From: an uncultured Gemmiger sp.
GTDB taxonomy: Bacteria; Bacillota; Clostridia; Oscillospirales; Ruminococcaceae
Length of the DNA: 8,304 bases
Assembly (NCBI GenBank): GCA_959018215.1
Contig: CAUEKL010000097.1
Location: 1-8,304 of the forward strand
Reading direction: 5' to 3'
The notes below the pieces were generated by a model. The model was not told the origin of the DNA. It did not search any database and was given only the letters and a program-made list of their open reading frames with translations. The position numbers and the translations under genes were made by a program. Of this stretch, positions 1 to 4,665 are shown in pieces (within the stretch, counting starts at the first letter, position 1; every line of letters begins with the position of its first letter).

Positions 1-42
1 CCGCCAGCGTTCGTCCTGAGCCAGGATCAAACTCTTTATAAA
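1..42 (-). rRNA. rrs: 16S ribosomal RNA, 5' end only (partial)
   Basis: The reverse complement of 16-35 reads AGAGTTTGATCCTGGCTCAG, the universal bacterial 27F site at the start of 16S rRNA, and is followed by the usual GACGAACGCTGGCGG. The first A of that site corresponds to E. coli position 8, so the mature 5' end is near position 42. The rest of the gene, and presumably the 23S and 5S genes, lie off the left edge. Too little is present for taxonomic placement. Confidence 0.97.
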
Positions 43-139
43 TGGTATTTAATCACTTACAAAGTGTTAAATCGCTGTAATTTCTCAGACACAATCGCTT
101 GCGTCCTGTTGAATTACTTGTTTTTTTGGAATTGATTAA

Positions 140-157
140 AGTGTTTTTCCAAACACT
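140..157 (-). other. Leader hairpin upstream of 16S
   Basis: AGTGTTT (140-146) and AAACACT (151-157) form a perfect 7-bp stem around a 4-nt loop. It lies in the rrn leader about 100 nt before mature 16S and has no terminator-type T run on the minus strand. It could be part of the leader folding that guides 16S maturation; the pairing partner of the main processing stem would be beyond the left edge. Confidence 0.4.
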
Positions 158-180
158 GTAAGGTTCCACAAGTTTCAGGT

Positions 181-199
181 TTGTTCAATTTTCAAGGTC
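181..199 (-). promoter_or_regulatory. boxA-like antitermination element in the rrn leader
   Basis: The minus strand reads GACCTTGAAAATTGAACAA, which resembles the 'CTTTGAAAACTGAA' leader motif found before 16S in many Firmicutes and linked to Nus-factor antitermination. It lies between P1 and the 16S gene, in the expected place. Called from motif resemblance only. Confidence 0.4.
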
Positions 200-234
200 C
201 TGCTTGGCGCCGCCCTCATCGGGACAGCTTATTT

Positions 235-263
235 ATTATATCTCGTGAAGTTCTTTTTGTCAA
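235..263 (-). promoter_or_regulatory. rrn promoter P1 (16S-proximal)
   Basis: On the minus strand, -35 TTGACA (258-263) and -10 TATAAT (235-240) are separated by exactly 17 bp, a perfect sigma-A consensus. Upstream of the -35 (264-284) the minus strand carries runs of A (CAAAAAAATC, CAAAAAAG) that resemble an UP element for the RNA polymerase alpha subunit. Transcription should start near 228, giving a leader of roughly 185 nt before mature 16S. Confidence 0.9.
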
Positions 264-349
264 GCACTTTTTTGAGATTTTTTTGAGCTGCGAAGCTCTT
301 TCGAACTTCTTTTCTCAGCGCCCGCCGTCCCTCGCGAGACAGCTTAGTT

Positions 350-378
350 ATAATACCATTCATGCGGGGGTTTGTCAA
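350..378 (-). promoter_or_regulatory. rrn promoter P2 (distal)
   Basis: On the minus strand, -35 TTGACA (373-378) and -10 TATTAT (350-355) have a 17-bp spacer. An A-rich tract (minus-strand complement of 380-399) again lies directly upstream. The element sits exactly 115 bp from P1 with the same spacing and the same start-site sequence (AAGCTGTC on the minus strand), so it looks like a duplicated copy of the same promoter module. Predicted start is near 343. Confidence 0.87.
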
Positions 379-500
379 CACTTTTTTCGATATTTTTTTA
401 CAGGAATTTTAAAAAGCCGGCTTGCGCCAAAATAATGGACTATTCCCCTTGTCCGGGGGATTTTCTTTTTTCTTGCGCTTTTGTTGTGTACGCCTTATAC

Positions 501-506
501 TATAAT
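501..506 (+). promoter_or_regulatory. Probable -10 of the corA promoter
   Basis: A perfect TATAAT at 501-506 lies 31 bp before the corA start codon. Upstream, TTTTGT (479-484) is a weak -35 at 16 bp. Predicted start is near 513, which gives a short leader of about 25 nt. No riboswitch-sized leader (for example an Mg2+ sensor) is present. Confidence 0.55.
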
Positions 507-537
507 GGTATGATCAAATAACGGTGGTGGCAAACTT

Positions 538-1479
538 ATGATGAAGATCTATCAGACCGTGGACAAGCGCCTGGAGCGCACCGGAGAAATTGGGGAAGGA
601 ACCTGGGTCAGCCTGACCGCCCCTTCGCCGGATGAAGTCCGCCAGGTGGCCGCCACCCTGGATATTGAGCCTGCCGACCTGCAGGCCGCTTTGGACCCGG
701 AAGAATCCGCCCGTGTCTCTTTGGAGGACGGATATACCGTTATTATCGTGGACGTACCCGTGCAGGTGCCGGACAAAGGGGTGGGGGTATATACCACCAT
801 TCCTTTGGGCATCCTGCTCACCCAGCAGACCATTACCACCGTATGTGCGGTGGATTCCCAGGTTTTGCAGGATTTTGCCGCCCTGCGGGTGCGGGAATTC
901 AGCACCCGCAAGAAGATGCGGTTTGTGTACCAGATCATGAACCGGGCCGCCATGATGTACCAGCAAGAGCTGCGCCTCATCGACCGGCGCCGGCAGGAGA
1001 TCGAAAAGAATCTGTCCGGTGCCATGCGGGACAGTGACCTCATTGAGCTGCACGCGCTGGAATCCACCCTGGTCTACTTTGCCACCAGTCTGCGGGCCAA
1101 CAGCACCGTTCTGGACCGTCTGACCCGATACAAGCGGCTGGAACAGTATCCCGACGACATGGAACTGCTGGACGACGTGATTGTGGAGATGCGCCAGGCC
1201 ATTGAGATGACCACCATCTACCGCGACGATATCAAAGGTACCCGGGAGCTGTTCAGCGCTGTGCTGGACAACCGCCTGAACAACGCCATGAAATACCTGA
1301 CTTCGGTCACCCTGATCATGGCCGTGCCCACGGTGGTCTCCGGTTTGTACGGCATGAACGTGAATCTGGCAGGCATGCCCTTTGCCGCCTCCCCCTGGGG
1401 GTTTGCGGTGGTGTGTGCCATTATTCTGGCCATCTGCGTGGGAGCAGCCTGGTTCCTGCACAAAAAACATATGCTTTGA
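538..1479 (+). CDS. corA: CorA-family divalent metal cation transporter
   Basis: A 313-residue protein with the CorA layout: a long soluble N-terminal domain (about 1-250, charged helices at 110-250) and two closely spaced C-terminal membrane helices (about 254-271 and 286-307) with a basic tail (HKKHML). The family signature GMN is present as YGMN at 271-274, at the end of the first helix, followed by a short outer loop containing MPF. Length fits the family (about 310-350 residues). CorA proteins are pentameric inner-membrane channels for Mg2+, sometimes Co2+ or Ni2+; a ZntB-like Zn2+ role cannot be excluded by sequence alone. The start at 538 has a non-standard GGTGGTGG (523-530) seven bases upstream; the adjacent ATG at 541 is an equally possible start. 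The gene is alone in its unit, divergent from the rrn operon and closed by a terminator. Confidence 0.93.
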   Translation: MMKIYQTVDKRLERTGEIGEGTWVSLTAPSPDEVRQVAATLDIEPADLQAALDPEESARVSLEDGYTVIIVDVPVQVPDKGVGVYTTIPLGILLTQQTITTVCAVDSQVLQDFAALRVREFSTRKKMRFVYQIMNRAAMMYQQELRLIDRRRQEIEKNLSGAMRDSDLIELHALESTLVYFATSLRANSTVLDRLTRYKRLEQYPDDMELLDDVIVEMRQAIEMTTIYRDDIKGTRELFSAVLDNRLNNAMKYLTSVTLIMAVPTVVSGLYGMNVNLAGMPFAASPWGFAVVCAIILAICVGAAWFLHKKHML

Positions 1480-1490
1480 ACGGAACGGGA

Positions 1491-1518
1491 CAGCGGTGCT
1501 TCGGCGCCGCTGTTTTTT
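1491..1518 (+). terminator. Rho-independent terminator of corA
   Basis: A 9-bp stem (CAGCGGTGC / GCGCCGCTG, one G-U pair) closes a TTCG tetraloop and is followed by TTTTTT (1513-1518), 11 bases after the corA stop codon. Confidence 0.92.
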
Positions 1519-1549
1519 GTTATCCCCTGCGGCATACCGAAACAGGTGC

Positions 1550-1565
1550 CCCTTTTATAAAAGGG
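1550..1565. repeat. Perfect 16-bp palindrome upstream of the sigma-factor promoter
   Basis: CCCTTTTATAAAAGGG is fully self-complementary and ends directly before the putative ECF -35 (1566). The core TTTATAAAA (1554-1562) recurs at 1592-1600, just after the putative -10, 38 bp away. It may be an operator for a dimeric regulator, or an A+T-rich upstream element that happens to be symmetrical. Confidence 0.5.
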
Positions 1566-1591
1566 TGTAACGCAGGGAGCGGACTCCCGTC
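1566..1591 (+). promoter_or_regulatory. Putative autoregulatory ECF-sigma promoter
   Basis: TGTAAC (1566-1571) and CGTC (1588-1591) are 16 bp apart. This matches the general ECF promoter pattern (a -35 with an AAC core and a -10 CGTC), like the TGTAAC-type -35 of B. subtilis SigX targets. It precedes a gene that itself encodes an ECF sigma factor, and no good TTGACA/TATAAT promoter is visible in this intergenic region. The spacer contains the inverted repeat GGGAG(1575-1579)/CTCCC(1584-1588). Confidence 0.6.
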
Positions 1592-1610
1592 TTTATAAAA
1601 AGGAAGAGAA

Positions 1611-1620
1611 AAAGGAGGTG
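1611..1620 (+). promoter_or_regulatory. Strong ribosome binding site of the sigma gene
   Basis: AAAGGAGGTG is a near-perfect anti-16S match, five bases before ATG 1626. It fixes the start of the sigma factor. Confidence 0.9.
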
Positions 1621-1625
1621 ACGGC

Positions 1626-2186
1626 ATGGAGGATTCCGCCATTGTGGCCTTATACTGGGCGCGGGACGAGCAGGCGCTCACCGAGACTTCCGCCAAGTTC
1701 GGGGCCTACTGCCGGAAGATTGCCCTGAATCTGCTGGGCGACCTCTCCGACGCCGAAGAAGTGGAAAACGATACCTGGATGGCCGCCTGGAACAGCATGC
1801 CGGAAAACCGGCCCGCCCGGCTGGCCCCCTACTTAGGGCGGATCACCCGCAACCTTTCTCTGGACCGGCTGGACAAGGCCGCGGCTCAAAAACGGGGCGG
1901 CGGTCAGGCCGAGCTCGTATTGGAAGAGCTGGAAGGATGTCTGGCCGGGTCCGGGCGGGTGGAGCACACCGTGGAAGCTGCCGAAACCGCCCGGATGATC
2001 AGCGCCTTCCTGCGCAGGCAGCCGGAGCCCGCCCGGGGCATCTTTCTCCGCCGGTACTGGTACTGCGATGCCATGGCGGACATTGCCGCGCGGTACGCCA
2101 TGCCCGAAGGCCGGGTGCGGGTGATTTTGCACCGGACCCGAAAGAAGCTGAAAAAAGAACTGACCGCACAGGGGGTGAATGTATGA
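1626..2186 (+). CDS. ECF-type RNA polymerase sigma factor
   Basis: A 186-residue sigma-70 family protein with only regions 2 and 4. Region 2 covers about residues 22-85, with the acidic SDAEEVENDTW stretch (41-51) followed by MAAW and the helical GRITRNLSLDRL (71-82) that binds core polymerase and -10 DNA. A variable linker follows (about 86-120). Region 4 is about 123-178, ending in a helix-turn-helix (MADIAARYAMPEGRVRVILH) and a basic helix (RTRKKLKKEL) for -35 recognition. The clostridial-style RRYWY motif is at 142-146. Its stop codon overlaps the next gene's start (ATGA, 2183-2186), so it is translationally coupled to the likely anti-sigma factor. An ECF-type promoter at 1566-1591 suggests it transcribes its own operon. 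The inducing signal and the rest of the regulon cannot be read from the sequence. Confidence 0.93.
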   Translation: MEDSAIVALYWARDEQALTETSAKFGAYCRKIALNLLGDLSDAEEVENDTWMAAWNSMPENRPARLAPYLGRITRNLSLDRLDKAAAQKRGGGQAELVLEELEGCLAGSGRVEHTVEAAETARMISAFLRRQPEPARGIFLRRYWYCDAMADIAARYAMPEGRVRVILHRTRKKLKKELTAQGVNV

Positions 2187-3517
2187 CCGGCCGGGATTTG
2201 TTTGAGGCCATGGGCGCCATTGACGAGGACCTGGTGCTGGCGGCGGACGAACCGCCTGCCCGGCCCAGGCACAGCTGGCGGCCGGTGCTGCTGCGGGCGG
2301 TGCCTCTGGCCGCCTGTATGTGCCTGATCGCAGGGGCAGTGCTGCGGCAGATGCGGGGCGGTGCCCCCGGCAATGGGGCCGCCCCCGAAACAGCAGCGGC
2401 CGCCATACCGGAGGAAGCGGCCCAGGCAGCGCCGCGCAGCGAGGAAGCTGCCGGGACCGACAGTGCCCAGGCCAAGGCATATGACGGGGTCGCCTCCCTA
2501 TATAATGGACCGGAAGCATCCGTTTCCGCCTTTCCCGGCTTGCTTTCGGAACCGCTGGACCAAGGGAGCGGGCCCTATACGGCAGAGGAGCCGCCGCAGC
2601 CCGCAGACCGGTCCCGGCAGCAAGACTGGAAGCTGCCGGATACGGTGCCGGTGTTTCGAAGCATGGCGGCAGCCCGGACCGTGGACACCAGCGGGATGTA
2701 CGGCCGGATGCGGTCCCTGCTGACAGCCCTGGACCTGGACCCCTCCCTGGCAGATGAGGCGGTGTACACCGGCCTGACCCAGGAACAGGCAGAAGAACAG
2801 GCCGCCGTGCTGCGGCAAAACGGCGGCAGCGAAAGCGCGGAGCTGCAGTTCTGGGCCGACGCCGGTACCCTGACCCTGGAGGTGTCCCCCTGTGACACCT
2901 GGCCGGAGGGGCTGACCATGACCGCAGACAACACCGGCACCGTCATCGCCCAGGTACCGGGTTCCCAGCCCTCCACCGCCCGGCAGACAGCCGAAAAGAT
3001 TGCCGACACGGTGCGGGCAGACTGGCCCGGGGTAGCAGCACTGGCCGGAGAAGATTGTGCCGTCCAGCTCTATTCCGAACCAGACGGCGGCTGGCATGTC
3101 CGGTTCTATTCCGCCTCCGACACCCCTACCGGCCTGATTGAGTCCGGTGATCTGAACAGCGTGGAGGCAGCCCTGGAGGAAAACGGCCGCCTGTGCCGGG
3201 TGGTCTGGCACAACGCCGACCTGACCGAAGCGGCGGGGGAATACGTTCCCCTGACCCGGGCGGAGGCGGAGGAACTGCTGCGGCAGGGGGTTTTCCTCAC
3301 CGACGGCGGCAGCCTGGACGGGGCGGCCGTGCTGGAGAATCTGGCCGACGTGCGGCTGTACTATCCCGAAAGTCGGGACTGTGCCTGGTATCTGCCCTAC
3401 TGGTGCTTCACCGCCGACGAAGGCACATCCGACGATGGGGATGCCCACGTGTACTGTGAGTACCTGGTGCCCGCCGTCTCCCAGCAGGACCTGAATTTGC
3501 TGGCCGGCACCGAATAA
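2183..3517 (+). CDS. Probable membrane-bound anti-sigma factor with extracytoplasmic sensor domain
   Basis: A 444-residue protein starting at ATG 2183 (GGGGGTG at 2170-2176 is its binding site); the frame is open upstream to 1937, but that part lies inside the sigma gene. Residues 1-33 are cytoplasmic and contain LFEAMGAIDEDLV, a short helix like those at the N-terminus of clostridial anti-sigma factors. A single membrane helix follows (about 34-54), then an Ala/Pro/Glu-rich linker (about 60-145) and a large outer domain (about 150-444) with no catalytic motif I recognise. The C-terminal part, with LYY (392-394), LPYWCF and EYLVPAV, resembles the ends of other clostridial anti-sigma proteins. 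No zinc HxxxCxxC anti-sigma motif is present. Six cysteines (237, 291, 338, 400, 408, 425) lie outside the membrane. The role rests mainly on the 4-bp overlap with the sigma gene and the topology; the bound signal is unknown. Confidence 0.75.
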   Translation: MTGRDLFEAMGAIDEDLVLAADEPPARPRHSWRPVLLRAVPLAACMCLIAGAVLRQMRGGAPGNGAAPETAAAAIPEEAAQAAPRSEEAAGTDSAQAKAYDGVASLYNGPEASVSAFPGLLSEPLDQGSGPYTAEEPPQPADRSRQQDWKLPDTVPVFRSMAAARTVDTSGMYGRMRSLLTALDLDPSLADEAVYTGLTQEQAEEQAAVLRQNGGSESAELQFWADAGTLTLEVSPCDTWPEGLTMTADNTGTVIAQVPGSQPSTARQTAEKIADTVRADWPGVAALAGEDCAVQLYSEPDGGWHVRFYSASDTPTGLIESGDLNSVEAALEENGRLCRVVWHNADLTEAAGEYVPLTRAEAEELLRQGVFLTDGGSLDGAAVLENLADVRLYYPESRDCAWYLPYWCFTADEGTSDDGDAHVYCEYLVPAVSQQDLNLLAGTE

Positions 3518-3529
3518 TCTCCGTTTTAG

Positions 3530-3567
3530 CCCCGCGCCCGGGCGTACCGGTGCCGCGGGGTCTTTTT
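3530..3567 (+). terminator. Rho-independent terminator of the sigma/anti-sigma operon
   Basis: A stem of CCCCGCG (3530-3536) with CGCGGGG (3554-3560) encloses a G+C-rich loop and is followed by TCTTTTTG, starting 12 bases after the stop codon. Confidence 0.85.
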
Positions 3568-3765
3568 GTTTACAACTTTTTCACCTTTCCGCTGCCAAAA
3601 TCTCCCTGCCCGTATCGTAGTATTAGACAAGCGCGGGGAAATCCTGCGCCGGTTTGTTTTCCTCAGGGAAACAAATTGTAAAAAAGCGCGCTGTTTCAGC
3701 GGTTTTCTTGTCAAACTTTCCAAAAGTACACACAGACACCTTTGAAAAGTTGGCGGGTTTCGCGC
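3568..3765. other. Intergenic region with hairpins, no gene seen
   Basis: Together with the terminator before it and the PAP2 promoter and leader after it, this is part of a 326-base gene-free interval (3518-3843), markedly more A+T-rich than the flanking genes. It holds a 10-bp hairpin (3653-3675), a small CGCTG/CAGCG hairpin (3689-3701) followed by GTTTT, and an imperfect inverted repeat (3713-3726 with 3739-3752). No open frame with a ribosome binding site and no tRNA-like fold was found. Frames running through it on the minus strand are continuations of shadows of the PAP2 gene. Confidence 0.6.
3653..3675. repeat. 10-bp hairpin in the intergenic region
   Basis: TTTGTTTTCC (3653-3662) pairs with GGGAAACAAA (3666-3675) with one G-U pair when read on the plus strand, closing a 3-nt loop. 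There is no T run on either side, so it is not a terminator. Confidence 0.5.
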
Positions 3766-3794
3766 TTGTTTTTCCCTGTGGGCCGAAGTATAAT
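3766..3794 (+). promoter_or_regulatory. Sigma-A-type promoter of the PAP2 gene
   Basis: TTGTTT (3766-3771), a 17-bp spacer and a perfect TATAAT (3789-3794). The predicted start is near 3801, about 42 bases before ATG 3844. This promoter lies inside the longer open frame that begins at 3742, which argues for the downstream start. Confidence 0.75.
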
Positions 3795-3801
3795 GTGGTC
3801 T

Positions 3802-3825
3802 AACATCGGGATTGATTCCGATGTT
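3802..3825 (+). promoter_or_regulatory. Perfect inverted repeat at the transcript start (operator or leader hairpin)
   Basis: AACATCGG (3802-3809) and CCGATGTT (3818-3825) are exact complements around an 8-base centre. The repeat starts at the predicted +1 and ends 4 bases before the AAAGGAG binding site (3830-3836). It could be a repressor operator or a 5' stabilising stem in the mRNA. Only four T residues follow, so termination is unlikely. Confidence 0.55.
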
Positions 3826-3843
3826 TTGCAAAGGAGCTTGCTT

Positions 3844-4524
3844 ATGCGCAGCTGGTGCAGAACCCATCCGGTCTGTTTCATGGCCGGATATCTGGTTTTT
3901 TATCTTGCCTTCTTCTTTTTTCTGGAAAAGGCGGTCCAGGTCCCCGATCTGGTGCTGCATTGCAGCCTGGACGACCTGATCCCCTTCTGCAAATATGCCA
4001 TCATCCCCTACTATGCCTGGTTTGCCTGGATTCCCGCCACTCTGTTCTTTTTGCTTTGGAAAGGTCCCCGGTGGGATTTCTGGCGGCTGTGCCTGCCCCT
4101 GTTCACCGGCATGACCCTGGCGCTGCTTTTCTGCGCTGTGGTGCCCAACGGGGTATATCTGCGCCCGGCCCATGTGCCCGGCACCGATGTCTTTGCCCGG
4201 GCGGTGCGGGACCTGTACCACACCGACACCCCCACCAACGTGTTTCCTTCCATCCATGTGTTCAACGCCGTGACTCTGGACCTGGCCTGGCAGCGCCGTC
4301 TGCGCCGGGACCGTCCGGCGGTGCGCTGGTGGGCCGGGGCCGCCTTCCATCTGCTGGCGGCGGCCATAGTGGCTTCCACCATGCTGCTGAAACAGCATTC
4401 GGCCATGGACGTGATGGGTGGCATCTTGCTGGCCCTGGTTCTGGACCGCACCGCCGACGGCCTGACCGCCTGGTGGTATGCCCCCCACAGCGACCGTCTG
4501 CGCAAGATGCTGGAACGTGTCTGA
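3844..4524 (+). CDS. PAP2-superfamily integral membrane phosphatase/phosphotransferase
   Basis: A 226-residue membrane protein with about six hydrophobic segments (near 11-27, 52-71, 82-101, 136-149, 163-181, 188-204). It carries the catalytic signature of the phosphatidic acid phosphatase type 2 superfamily: an RP element (LRP, 106-108), PSIH at 135-138 (motif C2, with the Ser-x-His form seen in the inositolphosphotransferase-like branch rather than PSGH) and S178-x6-H185-x3-D189 (motif C3). H185 would be the nucleophile and H138 the acid/base. Such enzymes act on lipid or polyprenyl phosphates in the membrane; the substrate cannot be assigned. ATG 3844 is chosen because AAAGGAG (3830-3836) lies seven bases upstream and the promoter lies inside the longer frame from 3742. 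The gene stands alone between its own promoter and terminator. Confidence 0.82.
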   Translation: MRSWCRTHPVCFMAGYLVFYLAFFFFLEKAVQVPDLVLHCSLDDLIPFCKYAIIPYYAWFAWIPATLFFLLWKGPRWDFWRLCLPLFTGMTLALLFCAVVPNGVYLRPAHVPGTDVFARAVRDLYHTDTPTNVFPSIHVFNAVTLDLAWQRRLRRDRPAVRWWAGAAFHLLAAAIVASTMLLKQHSAMDVMGGILLALVLDRTADGLTAWWYAPHSDRLRKMLERV

Positions 4525-4533
4525 TTTTTCCCC

Positions 4534-4559
4534 GCCGGGCCTTGCGCCCGGCCTTTTTT
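4534..4559 (+). terminator. Rho-independent terminator of the PAP2 gene
   Basis: GCCGGGC (4534-4540) and GCCCGGC (4546-4552) form a perfect 7-bp stem around a 5-base loop, followed by CTTTTTT, nine bases after the stop codon. Confidence 0.93.
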
Positions 4560-4593
4560 GTTGCCCCAGCCACTATTTTTTCCCAACGGTTTT

Positions 4594-4602
4594 TGCTATA
4601 CT
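4594..4602 (+). promoter_or_regulatory. Extended -10 promoter of fprA
   Basis: TGCTATACT provides a TGn extended -10 with TATACT at 4597-4602. The -35 region (4574-4579, TATTTT) is poor, as is common with extended -10 promoters. The start is predicted near 4609, giving a leader of about 57 nt with AGGGAGG (4651-4657) eight bases before ATG 4666. A 5-bp CTGAA (4633-4637)/TTCAG (4648-4652) pairing reaches into the edge of this ribosome binding site. Confidence 0.55.
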
Positions 4603-4665
4603 GAGGGGTAGAGCCCAAACCTTGTCAATCAGCTGAAGTCCAAACATTTCAGGGAGGTATAGATC

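Larger units (their letters stand above)
43..402 (-). other. rrn leader and promoter region without protein genes
   Basis: This stretch between the 16S 5' end and the corA upstream region holds no credible protein gene. Reading leftward it contains two tandem promoters with A-rich upstream tracts, a boxA-like element, a small hairpin and an A+T-rich 16S leader. A short open frame at 181-435 on the plus strand crosses both rrn promoters, has no ribosome binding site and is composed of promoter and leader sequence, so it is not called as a gene. Confidence 0.8.

Noticed and set aside
414..423. AAGCCGGCTT palindrome as a minus-strand terminator or operator
   Set aside because: Ten bases with no loop, so it cannot form a useful hairpin, and no second copy was seen.
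181..435. 84-residue plus-strand open frame
   Set aside because: It runs through the rrn leader and both minus-strand promoters, has no ribosome binding site and has a composition set by T tracts.
514..1470. Long minus-strand open frame opposite corA
   Set aside because: A shadow of the corA coding frame in G+C-rich DNA, rich in His/Gly/Gln, with no family resemblance and covering the corA promoter.
1937..2182. N-terminal extension of the anti-sigma frame
   Set aside because: It lies entirely inside the sigma gene in another frame; ATG 2183 has a ribosome binding site and the typical ATGA overlap.
2498..3448. 316-residue minus-strand frame opposite the anti-sigma gene
   Set aside because: Gly/His/Gln-rich shadow translation of a well-supported plus-strand gene, with no domain signature.
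3742..3843. 34-residue N-terminal extension of the PAP2 protein
   Set aside because: The -35 and -10 hexamers and the inverted repeat lie within it, it has no ribosome binding site, and ATG 3844 has AAAGGAG at good spacing.
3526..4488. 320-residue minus-strand frame opposite the PAP2 gene
   Set aside because: It crosses a terminator, the intergenic hairpins and the PAP2 promoter, and the opposite strand has clear catalytic motifs.
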